A program made the position numbers and the translations under genes. Positions 27,546 to 38,699 of a DNA stretch of 64,000 nucleotides are shown here, one piece after another. Numbering within the stretch: position 1 is the first letter of the stretch; every line of letters begins with the position of its first letter. Source of the DNA: Branchinecta lynchi (Eukaryota; Arthropoda; Branchiopoda; Anostraca; Branchinectidae); the NCBI GenBank assembly GCA_023053575.1, contig JAKZAP010000091.1, positions 62,001-126,000 of the forward strand, given 5' to 3'. A model generated the notes under the pieces. That model had not been told where the DNA came from. It saw nothing but the letters and a program-made list of their open reading frames with translations, and searched no databases.

Positions 27546-28819
27546 ACAAACCTTATGGGGAAAGCAACCCTGCGGGAAAACCAACCTTGTGGGAAAACCA
27601 ACCTTGTGGGAAAGCGAACCTTTTGGGAAAACCAACACAGTGGGAAAACAAACCTTGTGGGAAAACCAACCTTGTGGGAAAGCGAACCTTTTGGGAAAAC
27701 CAACACAGTGGGAAAACAAACCTTGTGGGAAAACCAACCTTGCGGGAAAACCAACCTTGGGGGAAAACAAACCTTGTGGGAAAACAAACCTTGTGGGGAA
27801 ACAAACCTTGTGGGAAAACCAACCTTGTGGGAAAGCGAACCTTTTGGGAAAACCAACACAGTGGGAAAACAAACCTTGTGGGAAAACAATCCTTGTGGGG
27901 AAACAAACCTTGCAGGAAAACTAACCTTGTGGGAAAACAAACCCTGCGGGAAAACCAACCTTGGGGGAAAAAAAAGCTTGTGGGAAAACAAACCTTTCGG
28001 GAAAACCAACCTTGTGGGAAAACAAACATTGTGTTAAATCAGACCTTGTGGGAAAACTAACCTTGCGGGAAAACCAACCTTGTGGGAAAACCAACCTTAT
28101 GGGAAAACCAACCTTGCGGGAAAACCAACCTTGGGGGAAAACAAACCTTGTGGGTAAACAAACCTTGTGGGAAAACAAACCTTGTGGGAAAACCAACCTA
28201 GTGGGAAAACAAACCTTGTGAGAAAACAAACCTTGTGGGAAAACCAACCTTATGGGGAAACAAACACTGCGGCAAAACCAACCTTGTGGGAAAACTAACC
28301 TTGTGGGAAAACAAACCCTGCGGGAAAACAAACCTTGTGGGAAAACCAACCTTGTGGGGAAACAAACCTTTCTGGAAAACCAACCTTGTTGCAAAACAAA
28401 CCTTGTGGGAAAACAAACCTTGTGGGAAAACAAACCTTGTGGGAAAACAAACCTTGTGAGAAAACAAACCTTGTGGGGAAACAAACCTAGTGGGAAAACA
28501 AACCTTGTGAGAAAACAAACCTTGTGGGAAAACCAACCTTGCGGGAAAGCGAACCTTGCGGGAAAGCGAACCTCTTGGGAAAACCAACACAGTGGGAAAA
28601 CAAACCTTGTGAGAAAACAAACCTTGTGGGGAAACAAACCTTGTGGGAAAACCAACCTTGCGGGAAAGCGAACCTTTTGGGAAAACCAACAAAGTGGGAA
28701 AACAAACCTTGTGGGAAAACCAACCTTGCGGGAAAACCAACCTTGGGGGAAAACAAAGCTTGCGGGAAAACTAACCTTGTGGGAAAACAAACCTTGTGGG
28801 GAAACAAACCTTAAGGGAA

Positions 28820-30435
28820 AACTAACCTTGTGGGAAAACAAACCCTGCGGGAAAACCAACCTTGTGGGAAAACCAACCTTGTGGGGAAACAAAGCTTGTG
28901 GGAAAACAAACCTTGTGGGAAAACCAACCTAGTGGGAAAAACAACCTAGTGGGAAAACAAACCTTGTGAGAAAACAAACCTTGTGGGAAAACCAACCTTA
29001 TAGGGAAAGCAACCCTGCGGGAAAACCAACCTTGTGGGAAAACCAACCTTGTGGGAAAACCAACCTTGTGGGAAAGCGAACCTTTTGGGAAAACCAACAC
29101 AGTGGGAAAACAAACCTTGTGGGAAAACCAACCTTGCGGGAAAACCAACCTTGGGGGAAAACAAACCTTGTGGGAAAACAAACCTTGTGGGGAAACAAAC
29201 CTTGTGGGGAAACAAACCTTGTGGGAAAACTAACCTTGTGGGAAAACAAACCTTGTGGGAAAACCAACCTTGTGGGAAAGCGAACCTTTTGGGAAAACCA
29301 ACACAGTGGGAAAACAAACCTTGTGGGAAAACAATCCTTGTGGGGAAACAAACCTTGCAGGAAAACTAACCTTGTGGGAAAACAAACCCTGCGGGAAAAC
29401 CAACCTTGGGGGAAAAAAAAGCTTGTGGGGAAACAAACCTTTCGGGAAAACCAACCTTGTGGGAAAACAAACATTGTGTTAAATCAGACCTTGTGGGAAA
29501 ACTAACCTTGCGGGAAAACCAACCTTGTGGGAAAACCAACCTTATGGGAAAACCAACCTTGCGGGAAAACCAACCTTGGGGGAAAACAAACCTTGTGGGT
29601 AAACAAACCTTGTGGGAAAACAAACCTTGTGGGAAAACCAACCTAGTGGGAAAACAAACCTTGTGAGAAAACAAACCTTGTGGGAAAACCAACCTTATGG
29701 GGAAACAAACACTGCGGCAAAACCAACCTTGTGGGAAAACCAACCTTGCGGGAAAGCGAACCTTTTGGGAAAACCAATACAGTGGGAAAACAAACCTTGT
29801 GAGAAAACAATCCTTATGGGAAAACAAACCTTGTTGGGAAACAAACCTTGTGGGGAAACAAACCTTGTGGGAAAACTAACCTTGTGGGAAAACAAACCTT
29901 GTGGGAAAACTAACCTTGTGGGAAAACAAACCCTGCGGGAAAACAAACCTTGTGGGAAAACCAACCTTGTGGGGAAACAAACCTTTCTGGAAAACCAACC
30001 TTGTTGCAAAACAAACCTTGTGGGAAAACAAACCTTGTGGGAAAACAAACCTTGTGGGAAAACAAACCTTGTGAGAAAACAAACCTTGTGGGGAAACAAA
30101 CCTAGTGGGAAAACAAACCTTGTGAGAAAACAAACCTTGTGGGAAAACCAACCTTGCGGGAAAGCGAACCTTGCGGGAAAGCGAACCTCTTGGGAAAACC
30201 AACACAGTGGGAAAACAAACCTTGTGAGAAAACAAACCTTGTGGGGAAACAAACCTTGTGGGAAAACCAACCTTGCGGGAAAGCGAACCTTTTGGGAAAA
30301 CCAACAAAGTGGGAAAACAAACCTTGTGGGAAAACCAACCTTGCGGGAAAACCAACCTTGGGGGAAAACAAAGCTTGTGGGAAAACAGACCTTGTGGGAA
30401 GACCAACCTAGTGGGAAACACAACCTAGTGGGAAA
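28820..30435 (+). repeat. Higher-order block E, copy 2
   Basis: This is the second copy of the 25,930-27,545 block. The intervening 27,550-28,820 is a mixture of partial copies; for example its TTAAATCAGACC region is spaced 1,445 bp (85 monomers) from the one in this copy. Confidence 0.82.
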
Positions 30436-32449
30436 ACAAACCTTATGGGGAAAGCAACCCTGCGGGAAAACCAACCTTGTGGGAAAACCAACCTTGTGGG
30501 AAAGCGAACCTTTTGGGAAAACCAACACAGGGGGAAAACAAACCTTGTGGGAAAACCAAGCGGGAAAACCAACCTTGGGGGAAAACAAACCTTGTGGGAA
30601 AACAAACCTTGTGGGGAAACAAACCTTGTGGGGAAACAAACCTTGTGGGAAAACTAACCTTGTGGGAAAACAAACCTTGTGGGAAAACCAACCTTGTGGG
30701 AAAGCGAACCTTTTGGGAAAACCAACACAGTGGGAAAACAAACCTTGTGGGAAAACAAACCTTGTGGGGAAACAAACCTTGCGGGAGAACTAACCTTGTG
30801 GGAAAACAAACCTGCGGGAAAACCAACCTTGTGGGAAAACCAACCTTGTGGGGAAACAAACCTTTCGGGAAAACCAACCTTGTGGGAAAACAAACCTTGT
30901 GGGAAAACAAACCTTGTGGGGAAACAAACCTTAAGGGAAAACTAACCTTGTGGGAAAACAAACCCTGCGGGAAAACCAACCTTGTGGGAAAACAAACCTT
31001 GTGGGGAAACAAACCTTGTGGGAAAACCAACCTTGCGGGAAAGCGAACCTTTTGGGAAAGAGAACCTTTTGGGAAAACCAACAAAGTGGGAAAACAAACC
31101 TTTTGGGTAAACCAACCTTGCGGGAAAACCAACCTTGGGGGAAAACAAAGCTTGTGGGAAAACAAAACTTTTCGGAAAACCAACCTAGTGGGAAAAACAA
31201 ACCTTGTGAGAAAACAAACCTTGTGGGAAAACCAACCTTATGGGGAAAGCAACCCTGCGGGAAAACCAACCTTGTGGGAAAACCAACCTTGTGGGAAAGC
31301 GAACCTTTTGGGAAAACCAACACAGTGGGAAAACAAACCTTGTGGGAAAACAAACCTTGTGGGGAAACAAACCTTGCGGGAAAACTAACCTTGTGGGAAA
31401 ACAAACCCTGCGGGAAAACCAACCTTGGGGGAAAACAAAGCTTGTGGGAAAACAAACCTTGTGGGAAAACCAACCTAGTGGGAAAAACAACCTAGTGGGA
31501 AAACAAACCTTGTGAGAAAACAAACCTTGTGGGAAAACCAACCTTATAGGGAAAGCAACCTGTTGGAAAACCAACCTTGTGGGAAAACCAACCTTGTGGG
31601 AAAACCAACCTTGTGGGAAAGCGAACCTTTTGGGAAAACCAACACAGTGGGAAAACAAACCTTGTGGGAAAACAAACCTTGTGGGGAAACAAACCTTGCG
31701 GGAAAACTAACCTTGTGGGAAAACAAACCCTGCGGGAAAACCAACCTTGTGGGAAAACCAACCTTGTGGGGAAACAAACCTTTCGGGAAAACCAACCTTG
31801 TGGGAAAACAAACCTTGCGGGAAAAATAACCTTGTGGGAAAACAAACCCTGCGGGAAAACCAACCTTGTGGGAAAACCAACCTTGTGGGGAAACAAACCT
31901 TTCGGGAAAACCAACCTTGTGGGAAAACAAACATTGTGTTAAATCAGACCTTGTGGGAAAACTAACCTTGCGGGAAAACCAACCTTGTGGGAAAACCAAC
32001 CTTATGGGAAAACCAACCTTGCGGGAAAACAAACCTTGGGGGAAAACAAACCTTGTGGGTAAACAAACCTTGTGGGAAAACAAACCTTGTGGGAAAACCA
32101 ACCTAGTGGGAAAACAAACCTTGTGAGAAAACAAACCTTGTGGGAAAACCAACCTTATGGGGAAACAAACCCTGCGGGAAAACCAACCTTGTAGGAAAAC
32201 CAACCTTGCGGGAAAGCGAACCTTTTGGGAAAACCAACACAGTGGCAAAACAAACCTTGTGAGAAAACAAACCTTGTGGGAAAACAAACCTTGCGGGAAA
32301 ACCAACCTTGTGGGAAAACCAACCTTATGGGAAAACCAACCTTGTGGGGAAACAAACCTTTCTGGAAAACCAACCTTGTTGCAAAACAAACCTTGTGGGA
32401 AAACAAACCTTGTGGGAAAACAAACCTTGTGGGAAAACAAACCTTGTGA

Positions 32450-32940
32450 GAAAACAAACCTTGTGGGGAAACAAACCTAGTGGGAAAACAAACCTTGTGA
32501 GAAAACAAACCTTGTGGGAAAACCAACCTTGCGGGAAAGCGAACCTTGCGGGAAAGCGAACCTCTTGGGAAAACCAACACAGTGGGAAAACAAACCTTGT
32601 GAGAAAACAATCCTTGTGGGAAAACAAACCTTGTGGGGAAACAAACCTTGTGGGGAAACAAACCTTGTGGGAAAACAAACCTTGAGAGAAAACAAACCTT
32701 GTGGGGAAACAAACCTAGTGGGAAAACAAACCTTGTGAGAAAACAAACCTTGTGGGAAAACCAACCTTGCGGGAAAGCGAACCTTGCGGGAAAGCGAACC
32801 TCTTGGGAAAACCAACACAGTGGGAAAACAAACCTTGTGAGAAAACAATCCTTGTGGGAAAACAAACCTTGTGGGGAAACAAACCTTGTGGGGAAACAAA
32901 CCTTGTGGGAAAACTAACCTTGTGGGAAAACAAACCTTGT
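32450..32940 (+). repeat. 238-bp local tandem duplication
   Basis: A run containing the tandem GCGAACC monomers and CTCTTGGG is repeated with a spacing of 238 bp (14 monomers; equivalent points 32,514 and 32,752). It illustrates small in-register duplication inside the large blocks. Confidence 0.75.
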
Positions 32941-35906
32941 GGGGAAACAAACCTTGTGGGGAATCAAACCTTGTGGGAAAACAAACCTTGTGAGAAAACA
33001 ATCCTTGTGGGAAAACAAACCTTGTGGGGAAACAAACCTTGTGGGGAAACAAACCTTGTGGGGAAACAAACCTTGTGGGAAAACAAACCTTGTGGGAAAA
33101 CCAACCTTATGGGGAAAGCAACCCTGCGGGAAAACCAACCTTGTGGGAAAACCAACCTTGTGGGAAAGCGAACCTTTTGGGAAAACCAACAAAGTGGGAA
33201 AACAAACCTTGTGGGAAAACAAACCTTGGGGGAAAACAAAGCTTGTGGGAAAACAAACCTTGTGGGAAAACCAACCTAGTGGGAAAAACAACCTAGTGGG
33301 AAAACAAACCTTGTGAGAAAAACAAACCTTGTGGAAAAACCAACCTCATGGGGAAAGCAACCCTGCGGGAAAACCAACCTTGTGGGAAAACCAACCTTGT
33401 GGGAAAACCAACCTTGTGGGAAAGCGAACCTTTTGGGAAAACCAACACAGTGGGAAAACAAACCTTGTGGGAAAACAAACCTTGTGGGGAAACAAACCTT
33501 GCGGGAAAACTAACCTTGTGGGAAAACAAACCCTGCGGGAAAACCAACCTTGTGGGAAAACCAACCTTGTGGGGAAACAAACCTTTCGGGAAAACCAACC
33601 TTGTGGGAAAACAAACCTTGCGGGAAAACTAACCTTGTGGGAAAACAAACCCTGCGGGTAAACCAACCTTGTGGGAAAACCAACCTTGTGGGGAAACAAA
33701 CCTTTCGGGAAAACCAACCTTGTGGGAAAACAAACATTGTGTTAAATCAGACCTTGTGGGAAAACTAACCTTGCGGGAAAACCAACCTTGTGGGAAAACC
33801 AACCTTATGGGAAAACCAACCTTGCGGGAAAACCAGCCTTGGGGGAAAACAAACCTTGTTCGTAAACAAACCTTGTGGGAAAACAAAACTTGTGGGAAAA
33901 CCAACCTAGTGGGAAAACAAACCTTGTGAGAAAACAAACCTTTTGGGAAAACCAACCTTATGGGGAAACAAACCCTGCGGGAAAACCAACCTTGTGGGAA
34001 AACCAACCTTGCGGGAAAGTGAACCTTTTTGGAAAACCAACACAGTGGGAAAACAAACCTTGTGAGAAAACAATCCTTGTGGGAAAACAAACCTTGTGGG
34101 GAAACAAACCTTGTGGGGAAACAAACCTTGTGGGGAAACAAACCTTGTGGGAAAACTAACCTTGTGGGAAAACAAACCTTGCGGGAAAACTAACCTTGTG
34201 GGAAAACAAACCCTGCGGGAAAACAAACCTTGTGGGAAAACCAACCTTGTGGGGAAACAAACCTTTCTGGAAAACCAACCTTGTGGCAAAACGGAAAACG
34301 AACCTTGCGGGAAAGCGAACCTTTTGGGAAAACCAACACAGTGGGAAAACAAACCTTGTGGGTAAACCAACCTTGCGGGAAAACCAACCTTGGGGGAAAA
34401 CAAAGCTTGTGGGAAAACAAAGCTTGTGGGAAAACCAACCTAGTGGGAAAAACAACCTTGGGGGAAAACAAAGCTTGTGGGAAAACAAACCTTGTGGGAA
34501 AACCAACCTAGTGGGAAAAACAACCTAGTGGGAAAACAAACCTTGTGAGAAAACAAACCTTGTGGGAAAACCAACCTTATGGGGAAAGCATCCCTGCGGG
34601 AAAACCAACCTTGTGGAAAAACCAACCTTGTGGGAAAGCGAACCTTTTGGGAAAACCAACACAGTGGGAAAACAAACCTTGTGGGAAAAAAAAACATTGT
34701 GGGGAAACCAACCTAGTGGGAAAAACAACCTAGTGGGAAAACAAAACTTGTGAGAAAACAAACCTTGTGGGAAAACCAACCTTATGGGGAAAGCAACCCT
34801 GCGGGAAAACCAACCTTGTGGGAAGACCAACCTTGTGGGAAAGCGAACCTTTTGGGAAAACCAACACAGTGGGAAAACAAACCTTGTGGGAAAACCAACC
34901 TTGCGGGAAAACCAACCTTGGGGGAAAACAAACCTTGTGGGAAAACAAACCTTGTGGGGAAACAAACCTAGTGGGAAAACAATCCTTGTGGGAAAACAAA
35001 CCTTGTGGGGAAACAAACCTTGCGGGAAAACTAACCTTGTGGGAAAACAAACCCTGCGGGAATACCAACCTTGTGGGAAAACCAACCTTGTGGGGAAACA
35101 AACCTTGTGGGAAAACAAACCTTGTGGGAAAACAAACCTTGTGGGAAAAAAAACCTTGTGAGAAAACAAACCTTGTGGGAAAACAAACCTTGTGGGAAAA
35201 CAAACCTTGTGAGAAAACAAACCTTGTGGGGAAACAAACCTAGTGGCAAAACAAATCTTGTGAGAAAACAAACCTTGTGGGAAAACCAACCTTATGGGAA
35301 AACAAACCTAGTGGGAAAACAAACCTTGTGTGGAAACAAACCTTTCGGGAAAACCAACCTTGTGGGAAAACAAACCTTGTGGGAAAACAAACCTTGTGGG
35401 AAAACAAAACTTGTGGGAAAACAAACCTTATGGGAAAACAAACCTTGTGGGGAAACAAACCTTGTGGGGAAACAAACCTTGTGGGAAAACCAACCTTGTG
35501 GGAAAACAAACCTTGCGGGAAAACTAACCTTGTGGGAAAACAAACCCTGCGGGAAAACCAACCTTGTGGGGAAACAAACCTTTCGGGAAAACTAACCTTG
35601 TGGGAAAACCAACCTTGTGGGAAAACAAACCTTGTGGGAAAACAAACCTTGTTGGAAAACAAACCTTGTGGGAAAACAAACCTTATGGGAAAACAAACCT
35701 TGTGGGGAAACAAACCTTGTGTTAAAACCAACCTTGCGGGAAAACCAACCTTGGGGGAAAACAAAGCTTGTGGGAAAACAAACCTTGTGGGAAAACAAAC
35801 CTTGTGGGAAAACAAACCTTATGGGAAAACAAACCTTGTGGGAAAACAAACCTTGTGAGAAAACAAACCTTGTGGGGAAACAAACCTAGTGGGAAAACAA
35901 ACCTTG

Positions 35907-35910
35907 TGAG
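35907..35910. repeat. Candidate target-site duplication, left copy (TGAG)
   Basis: The last satellite bases before the LINE tail are CCTTGTGAG. The same four bases TGAG directly precede AAAACAAACC on the other side of the insert. A GTGAGAAAAC monomer is common in the array, so joining the flanks at TGAG restores a normal monomer. Four bases could also be microhomology. Confidence 0.6.
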
Positions 35911-35928
35911 TAAGTAAGTAAGTAAGTA
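35911..35928 (-). repeat. (TTAC)n 3' tail of the LINE
   Basis: The + strand reads TAAG repeated four and a half times, i.e. TTAC repeats at the 3' end in element sense, touching the TGAG target. LINEs of several clades end in short tandem repeats made by the reverse transcriptase instead of poly(A); this element is of that kind. Confidence 0.85.
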
Positions 35929-36033
35929 TATTTATAACCCACTAAAGTTTTGACAAAAACAAACAGTGGAGTAAATAAGGAGAAAAAAAAATAAGAAAGA
36001 AAAAAAAAAGATAAAATATGTTAACAAAAAAGA
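35929..36033 (-). other. LINE 3' untranslated region
   Basis: These are about 105 bases between the ORF2 terminal TAG and the tetranucleotide tail. In element sense the sequence is T-rich with long T/C tracts (about 35,970-36,015). No polyadenylation hexamer is obvious next to the tail. It is presumably the part recognised by the reverse transcriptase; this is inferred from position only. Confidence 0.7.
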
Positions 36034-36207
36034 CTAAAATAACCTAATAAGGCGGTGGTGAGGATTCAACCTCATACAAGCATCGGCCAGTAAATCCTCG
36101 TGTAAGGATTTAAAAAGTACAAGTATATCAGTAGCACCGTAAACACGGATAATTTTGCGGTTACTGTGCGAACGTGGTAAATACAGTAGAAATTTACAGT
36201 ATCGAAA
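36034..36207 (-). pseudogene. ORF2 part 4: C-terminal segment after an in-frame TAA
   Basis: After the TAA the same reading frame stays open for 57 codons to a TAG at 36,034-36,036. It starts FRYCKFLLYLPRSHSNRKII, which has the charged R-x-x-K-F-L-L-x-L-P-R pattern that commonly follows the thumb region in LINE ORF2 proteins. No ATG and no frame change is needed. A search limited to ATG-initiated or longer ORFs would miss it. Confidence 0.78.
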
Positions 36208-37233
36208 TTAATCGATTCTAATCCGTTTAAGATCACGTTCTGTCAAGATACTGTATAAACCAGCGTTGAACAGAACAGCTGGATTACAAAAACAAGCGTA
36301 AAGCTTTGCTAAAGCACTTCGTCGATATTTGCCTCGGTTCGCAACAATTTTTGAATAACCAAACCTGAGTTTACTTTTGATATCACTTAGTGTTTTTTCC
36401 CGCAATTGTGAGAAAGCTCCGCACACAGAAATACCCAACCATTTAAAGCAATTCACTCTAGGAATGCAAAAATCATGACAATCAAGTGACGTTAGGGTTG
36501 AGACATGATTAAAAGATAGGTATTCGCATTTATCAATGTTTAAACGGAGGCCAAGATCACTGAAACTCGAAGAAACTCTCTGCACGGTTGAAGAAAGACT
36601 ACCTTTGCATCTGCTGATGAGAAGCAGGTCATCTGCGTATGCAAGGTAAGAAACATCAGTCATACCAACAAAAAAAGTATTACATATTTTTGATAGGACA
36701 CCCGCTATACACGCATTAAACAAATAAGGTGAGAGCACACCTCCCTGCCTTACACCACATCGCACAGATACATTTCCAAAAATATTCCCATTTGACTTCA
36801 GACGAAGATAAGAGTTTGAGTACCAAAAACGAAGAATATGTATCACGGATACATTAACACCAAGTGAAAAAAGAGCATACCAGACTTGACTATGAACCAC
36901 ACTATCGAAAGCTTTCGCCAAATCCAAAGTGCATAAATGAAGTACATATCCCTTTTTATGAGCATCTTTTAACAGGCAAGCTAGAGCTCTATGTGCGTGT
37001 TGGCAACCAATGCCCGTTTTGAAACCAAACTGGTTTGAATCATAGTCTACGTATTCAGTGATAGATGGAAGTAGAAGGTACTCCAAAACTTTGCTTAAAT
37101 TACATGCTACCGTAATTGGTCGGTAAGAAGCACAGACTTTAGGGTCTTTCCCTCGCTTCAGAATTGATGTAACCATACCGCAAAGAATACTATCAGGTAC
37201 TAAAGATGTAGTGACACACATTTGATAGAATAG
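36208..37233 (-). pseudogene. ORF2 part 3: reverse transcriptase domain
   Basis: The RT core is intact over its catalytic blocks. Numbering from the Met codon at 37,221: SYRPITV at 32-38, QFGF at 64-67, motif A LDLAKAFD with Asp100, GVRQGGVLSP at 156-165 (motif B), motif C YADD at 195-198, the LGLRLNIDKCE block that follows, and FKWLGI, the primer-grip-like motif E typical of LINEs. The frame reaches this part from upstream through LFYQ, so the Met is not a true start. TAA at 36,208-36,210 interrupts the gene after RIRID, but coding continues behind it. Confidence 0.9.
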
Positions 37234-37842
37234 CTATAAATGAAATAGTAAATCTGACGAATCAGTTGTCAGATGGTTTGAAGATAAACCATCCATGTCA
37301 ACAGACTTGGATTTCAGCCGTTTAATGCACTTTAAAACATCTTCTTTAGACACAGGTATAATATGCCTTTGCAGAATACGAGATGGCAACACTTTCGAGA
37401 GCAATTCGGAAAAACGCTTGTGCACACGGTAATTGACTTCGGAAAACATCCCGGAGTAATGATTAATCCAAGACGATTGAGGTATTGAATCGCTTTCCAT
37501 AGTATCACTGTATTTGGAAGAATTTATCACTTTCTTCCACCCATTCACATCTTTTGGAAGCTCTTCACCGGACATGCGTACAGACCATAGATGTTTTTTA
37601 AAAGCAAGTTTAGTTTTCTGCTTTATCTGAAAAATATTCCCAGCAGACGGGCGACCACAACTTATCCATATTCGAAGCCACATTTTTGCTTTATTTTTAG
37701 TGGTCTTCAAGCCAGGATCCATTTTCCATATTGGCTTACGAGTATTACAACGAACACGTTCAAGGGGCACAGCAGCTTCTTCAGCTGTTTTCAGACAAAG
37801 CACAATTCCACTCTTGCGTTTGGAGAAATAACACTTCGACAA
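37234..37842 (-). pseudogene. ORF2 part 2: linker between endonuclease and RT
   Basis: This open frame of about 200 codons follows the frameshift. It has the usual lysine- and tryptophan-containing linker of LINE ORF2 proteins. Near its end is the segment that precedes RT motif 1: KEDVLKCIKRLKSKSVDMDG, the place where related proteins have a K-K-S-x-G-x-D-G-like motif. It stops at TAG (37,234-37,236) inside a LLFHL-stop-LFYQMCV context; the following codons continue the same conserved helix, so the TAG is a nonsense change within the gene. Confidence 0.82.
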
Positions 37843-38699
37843 AGGAGATTGAAAGGCACATGTATAGAAGATAGAAGTGTAGCTAGTGTTGCAATGTACA
37901 ATGGCAAGTTTACACGATTCCAGTTCCGCTTTTCAAACCATTTCTTGTTATTAACTGGGGGCCGATTCAGGACTAAGTTTTCCGAGATACACAGTGTTAA
38001 AGAGAGAGGCAAGTGGTCATAGTCTCTAGCATCTTCATCTACATGAATAGGTGAAGTACGCACGGCAGACGAACATACACAATGGTCAATATTCGATCTA
38101 GATCCACTGTTGTGTATATATGTCAAAGATAAGTCTTTCTCAATTATTTTGAAACCAGGGGGTAAACTCTCCAAAAAAGTTTCAGTTCGGGCAGAAGTCG
38201 TGGTGACGTCAGAGTTCAAGTCGCCTAGAATTAGCCACTCGTATCCCAAAGCAACCATACCAGAGATTAAATTTGTCAACTTACTACAACTTTTAGCATA
38301 GTTGGTAAGCGACAATAGGTTCTTTTTATCATGCGGAAGGTAAGTATTTATTAATACATAATCACCAAGTCTGATAGCAATATAATGTTCGTCTGAACTG
38401 TAGCACTGAGGAGACAGGTAAGATAAGGTTTTCTTCGCAATACACGCTAGTCCACCAGATGGACGGCCGCGTGTGCGCCGAGCACTAGTTGTGTAAACAA
38501 TGTGGTCAGGACTACGTCTTAAAGAATTGACACTAACTGACGGCAGAAGGTGCTCTTGCAGGAAAATAACATCAAAATCAAGTAGCATTTGGTCTATGAG
38601 CAGATCCTTGTCTTTTGTGCCATTAATGTTGAATGAGCATACTGATATTGGATTATCATTCATTTTCTGGCTTTCTTTGTTGCAGGAAGCTTCGGACAC
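37791..38699 (-). pseudogene. ORF2 part 1: APE-type endonuclease domain
   Basis: This open stretch of 302 codons covers the whole apurinic-endonuclease-like domain. Counting from the upstream ATG at 38,699, the visible active-site motifs are SFNING with Asn24, LQEH with Glu49, SGGLA at 81-85, NTY at 118-120, GDLNSD with Asp160 and Asn162, SNIDH with Asp205, and YDHLPL with Asp228/His229. All catalytic positions expected in LINE endonucleases are therefore present. The frame is lost after a VPFNLL motif near 37,845; the last ~18 residues to the stop at 37,791 are out-of-frame translation and not part of the protein. Met13 (38,663) is the better start because it overlaps the ORF1 stop. Confidence 0.88.
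38660..38663 (-). promoter_or_regulatory. ATGA stop-start overlap between ORF1 and ORF2
   Basis: On the minus strand the ORF1 stop TGA (38,662-38,660) shares two bases with an ATG of ORF2 (38,663-38,661). Such overlaps allow termination-reinitiation of the second ORF in some LINEs. The endonuclease domain begins about 10 residues later, so this ATG leaves a normal N-terminus. The function is inferred. Confidence 0.65.

Larger units (their letters stand above)
1..35910 (+). repeat. 17-bp satellite array, forward arm (left part)
   Basis: This is an uninterrupted head-to-tail array of a 17-bp monomer, consensus GGGAAAACAAACCTTGT, about 2,100 copies. Variants fall at fixed places. The middle is CAAACC, CCAACC, CTAACC, GCGAACC or GCAACCC. 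The end is TTGTG, TTGCG, CTGCG, TTTCG, TTTTG, TAGTG, TTATG, TTGAG or CAGTG. A recurrent diagnostic run is a GCGAACCTTTTG monomer followed by CCAACACAGTG. The order of variants is shared between distant blocks, so this is a higher-order repeat. No stretch above about 30 bp departs from the monomer. All long ORFs here have a 17-residue period (GKTNLVGKQTLWENKPC on +, related to TRFVFPQGLFSHKVCFP on -) and are artefacts of a stop-free 17-mer. No gene, promoter or RNA is seen. I do not recognise the satellite family. Confidence 0.97.
36034..38663 (-). pseudogene. LINE ORF2 (endonuclease-reverse transcriptase), degenerate
   Basis: In an intact element this protein would nick the target with its endonuclease and copy the RNA at the nick with its reverse transcriptase. 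Domains in order are APE endonuclease (38,663 to about 37,880), linker (to about 37,230), RT (to about 36,210) and a C-terminal tail (to 36,037). The span is about 876 codons, a normal size for such an ORF2. The start at 38,663 is chosen because its ATG overlaps the ORF1 TGA stop as ATGA; the frame is open 12 codons further up to an ATG at 38,699. Breaks: a frameshift near 37,840, TAG at 37,234-37,236 and TAA at 36,208-36,210. Coding similarity continues in the same frame after each stop, so they are point nonsense changes. The gene ends at TAG, 36,034-36,036. Confidence 0.9.

Noticed and set aside
36091..36112. Perfect 8-bp inverted repeat (TAAATCCT, loop CGTGTA, AGGATTTA) as an RT-recognised 3' hairpin
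   Set aside because: It lies inside the ORF2 C-terminal coding segment, before the terminal TAG, so it is explained by coding sequence. It could still fold in the RNA, but position alone does not support a role.
36208..37236. Alternative genetic code reading TAA/TAG as sense
   Set aside because: Two nonsense codons plus a frameshift in a truncated LINE are simpler as decay, ORF2 itself ends at TAG, and the other open segments use ordinary codons.
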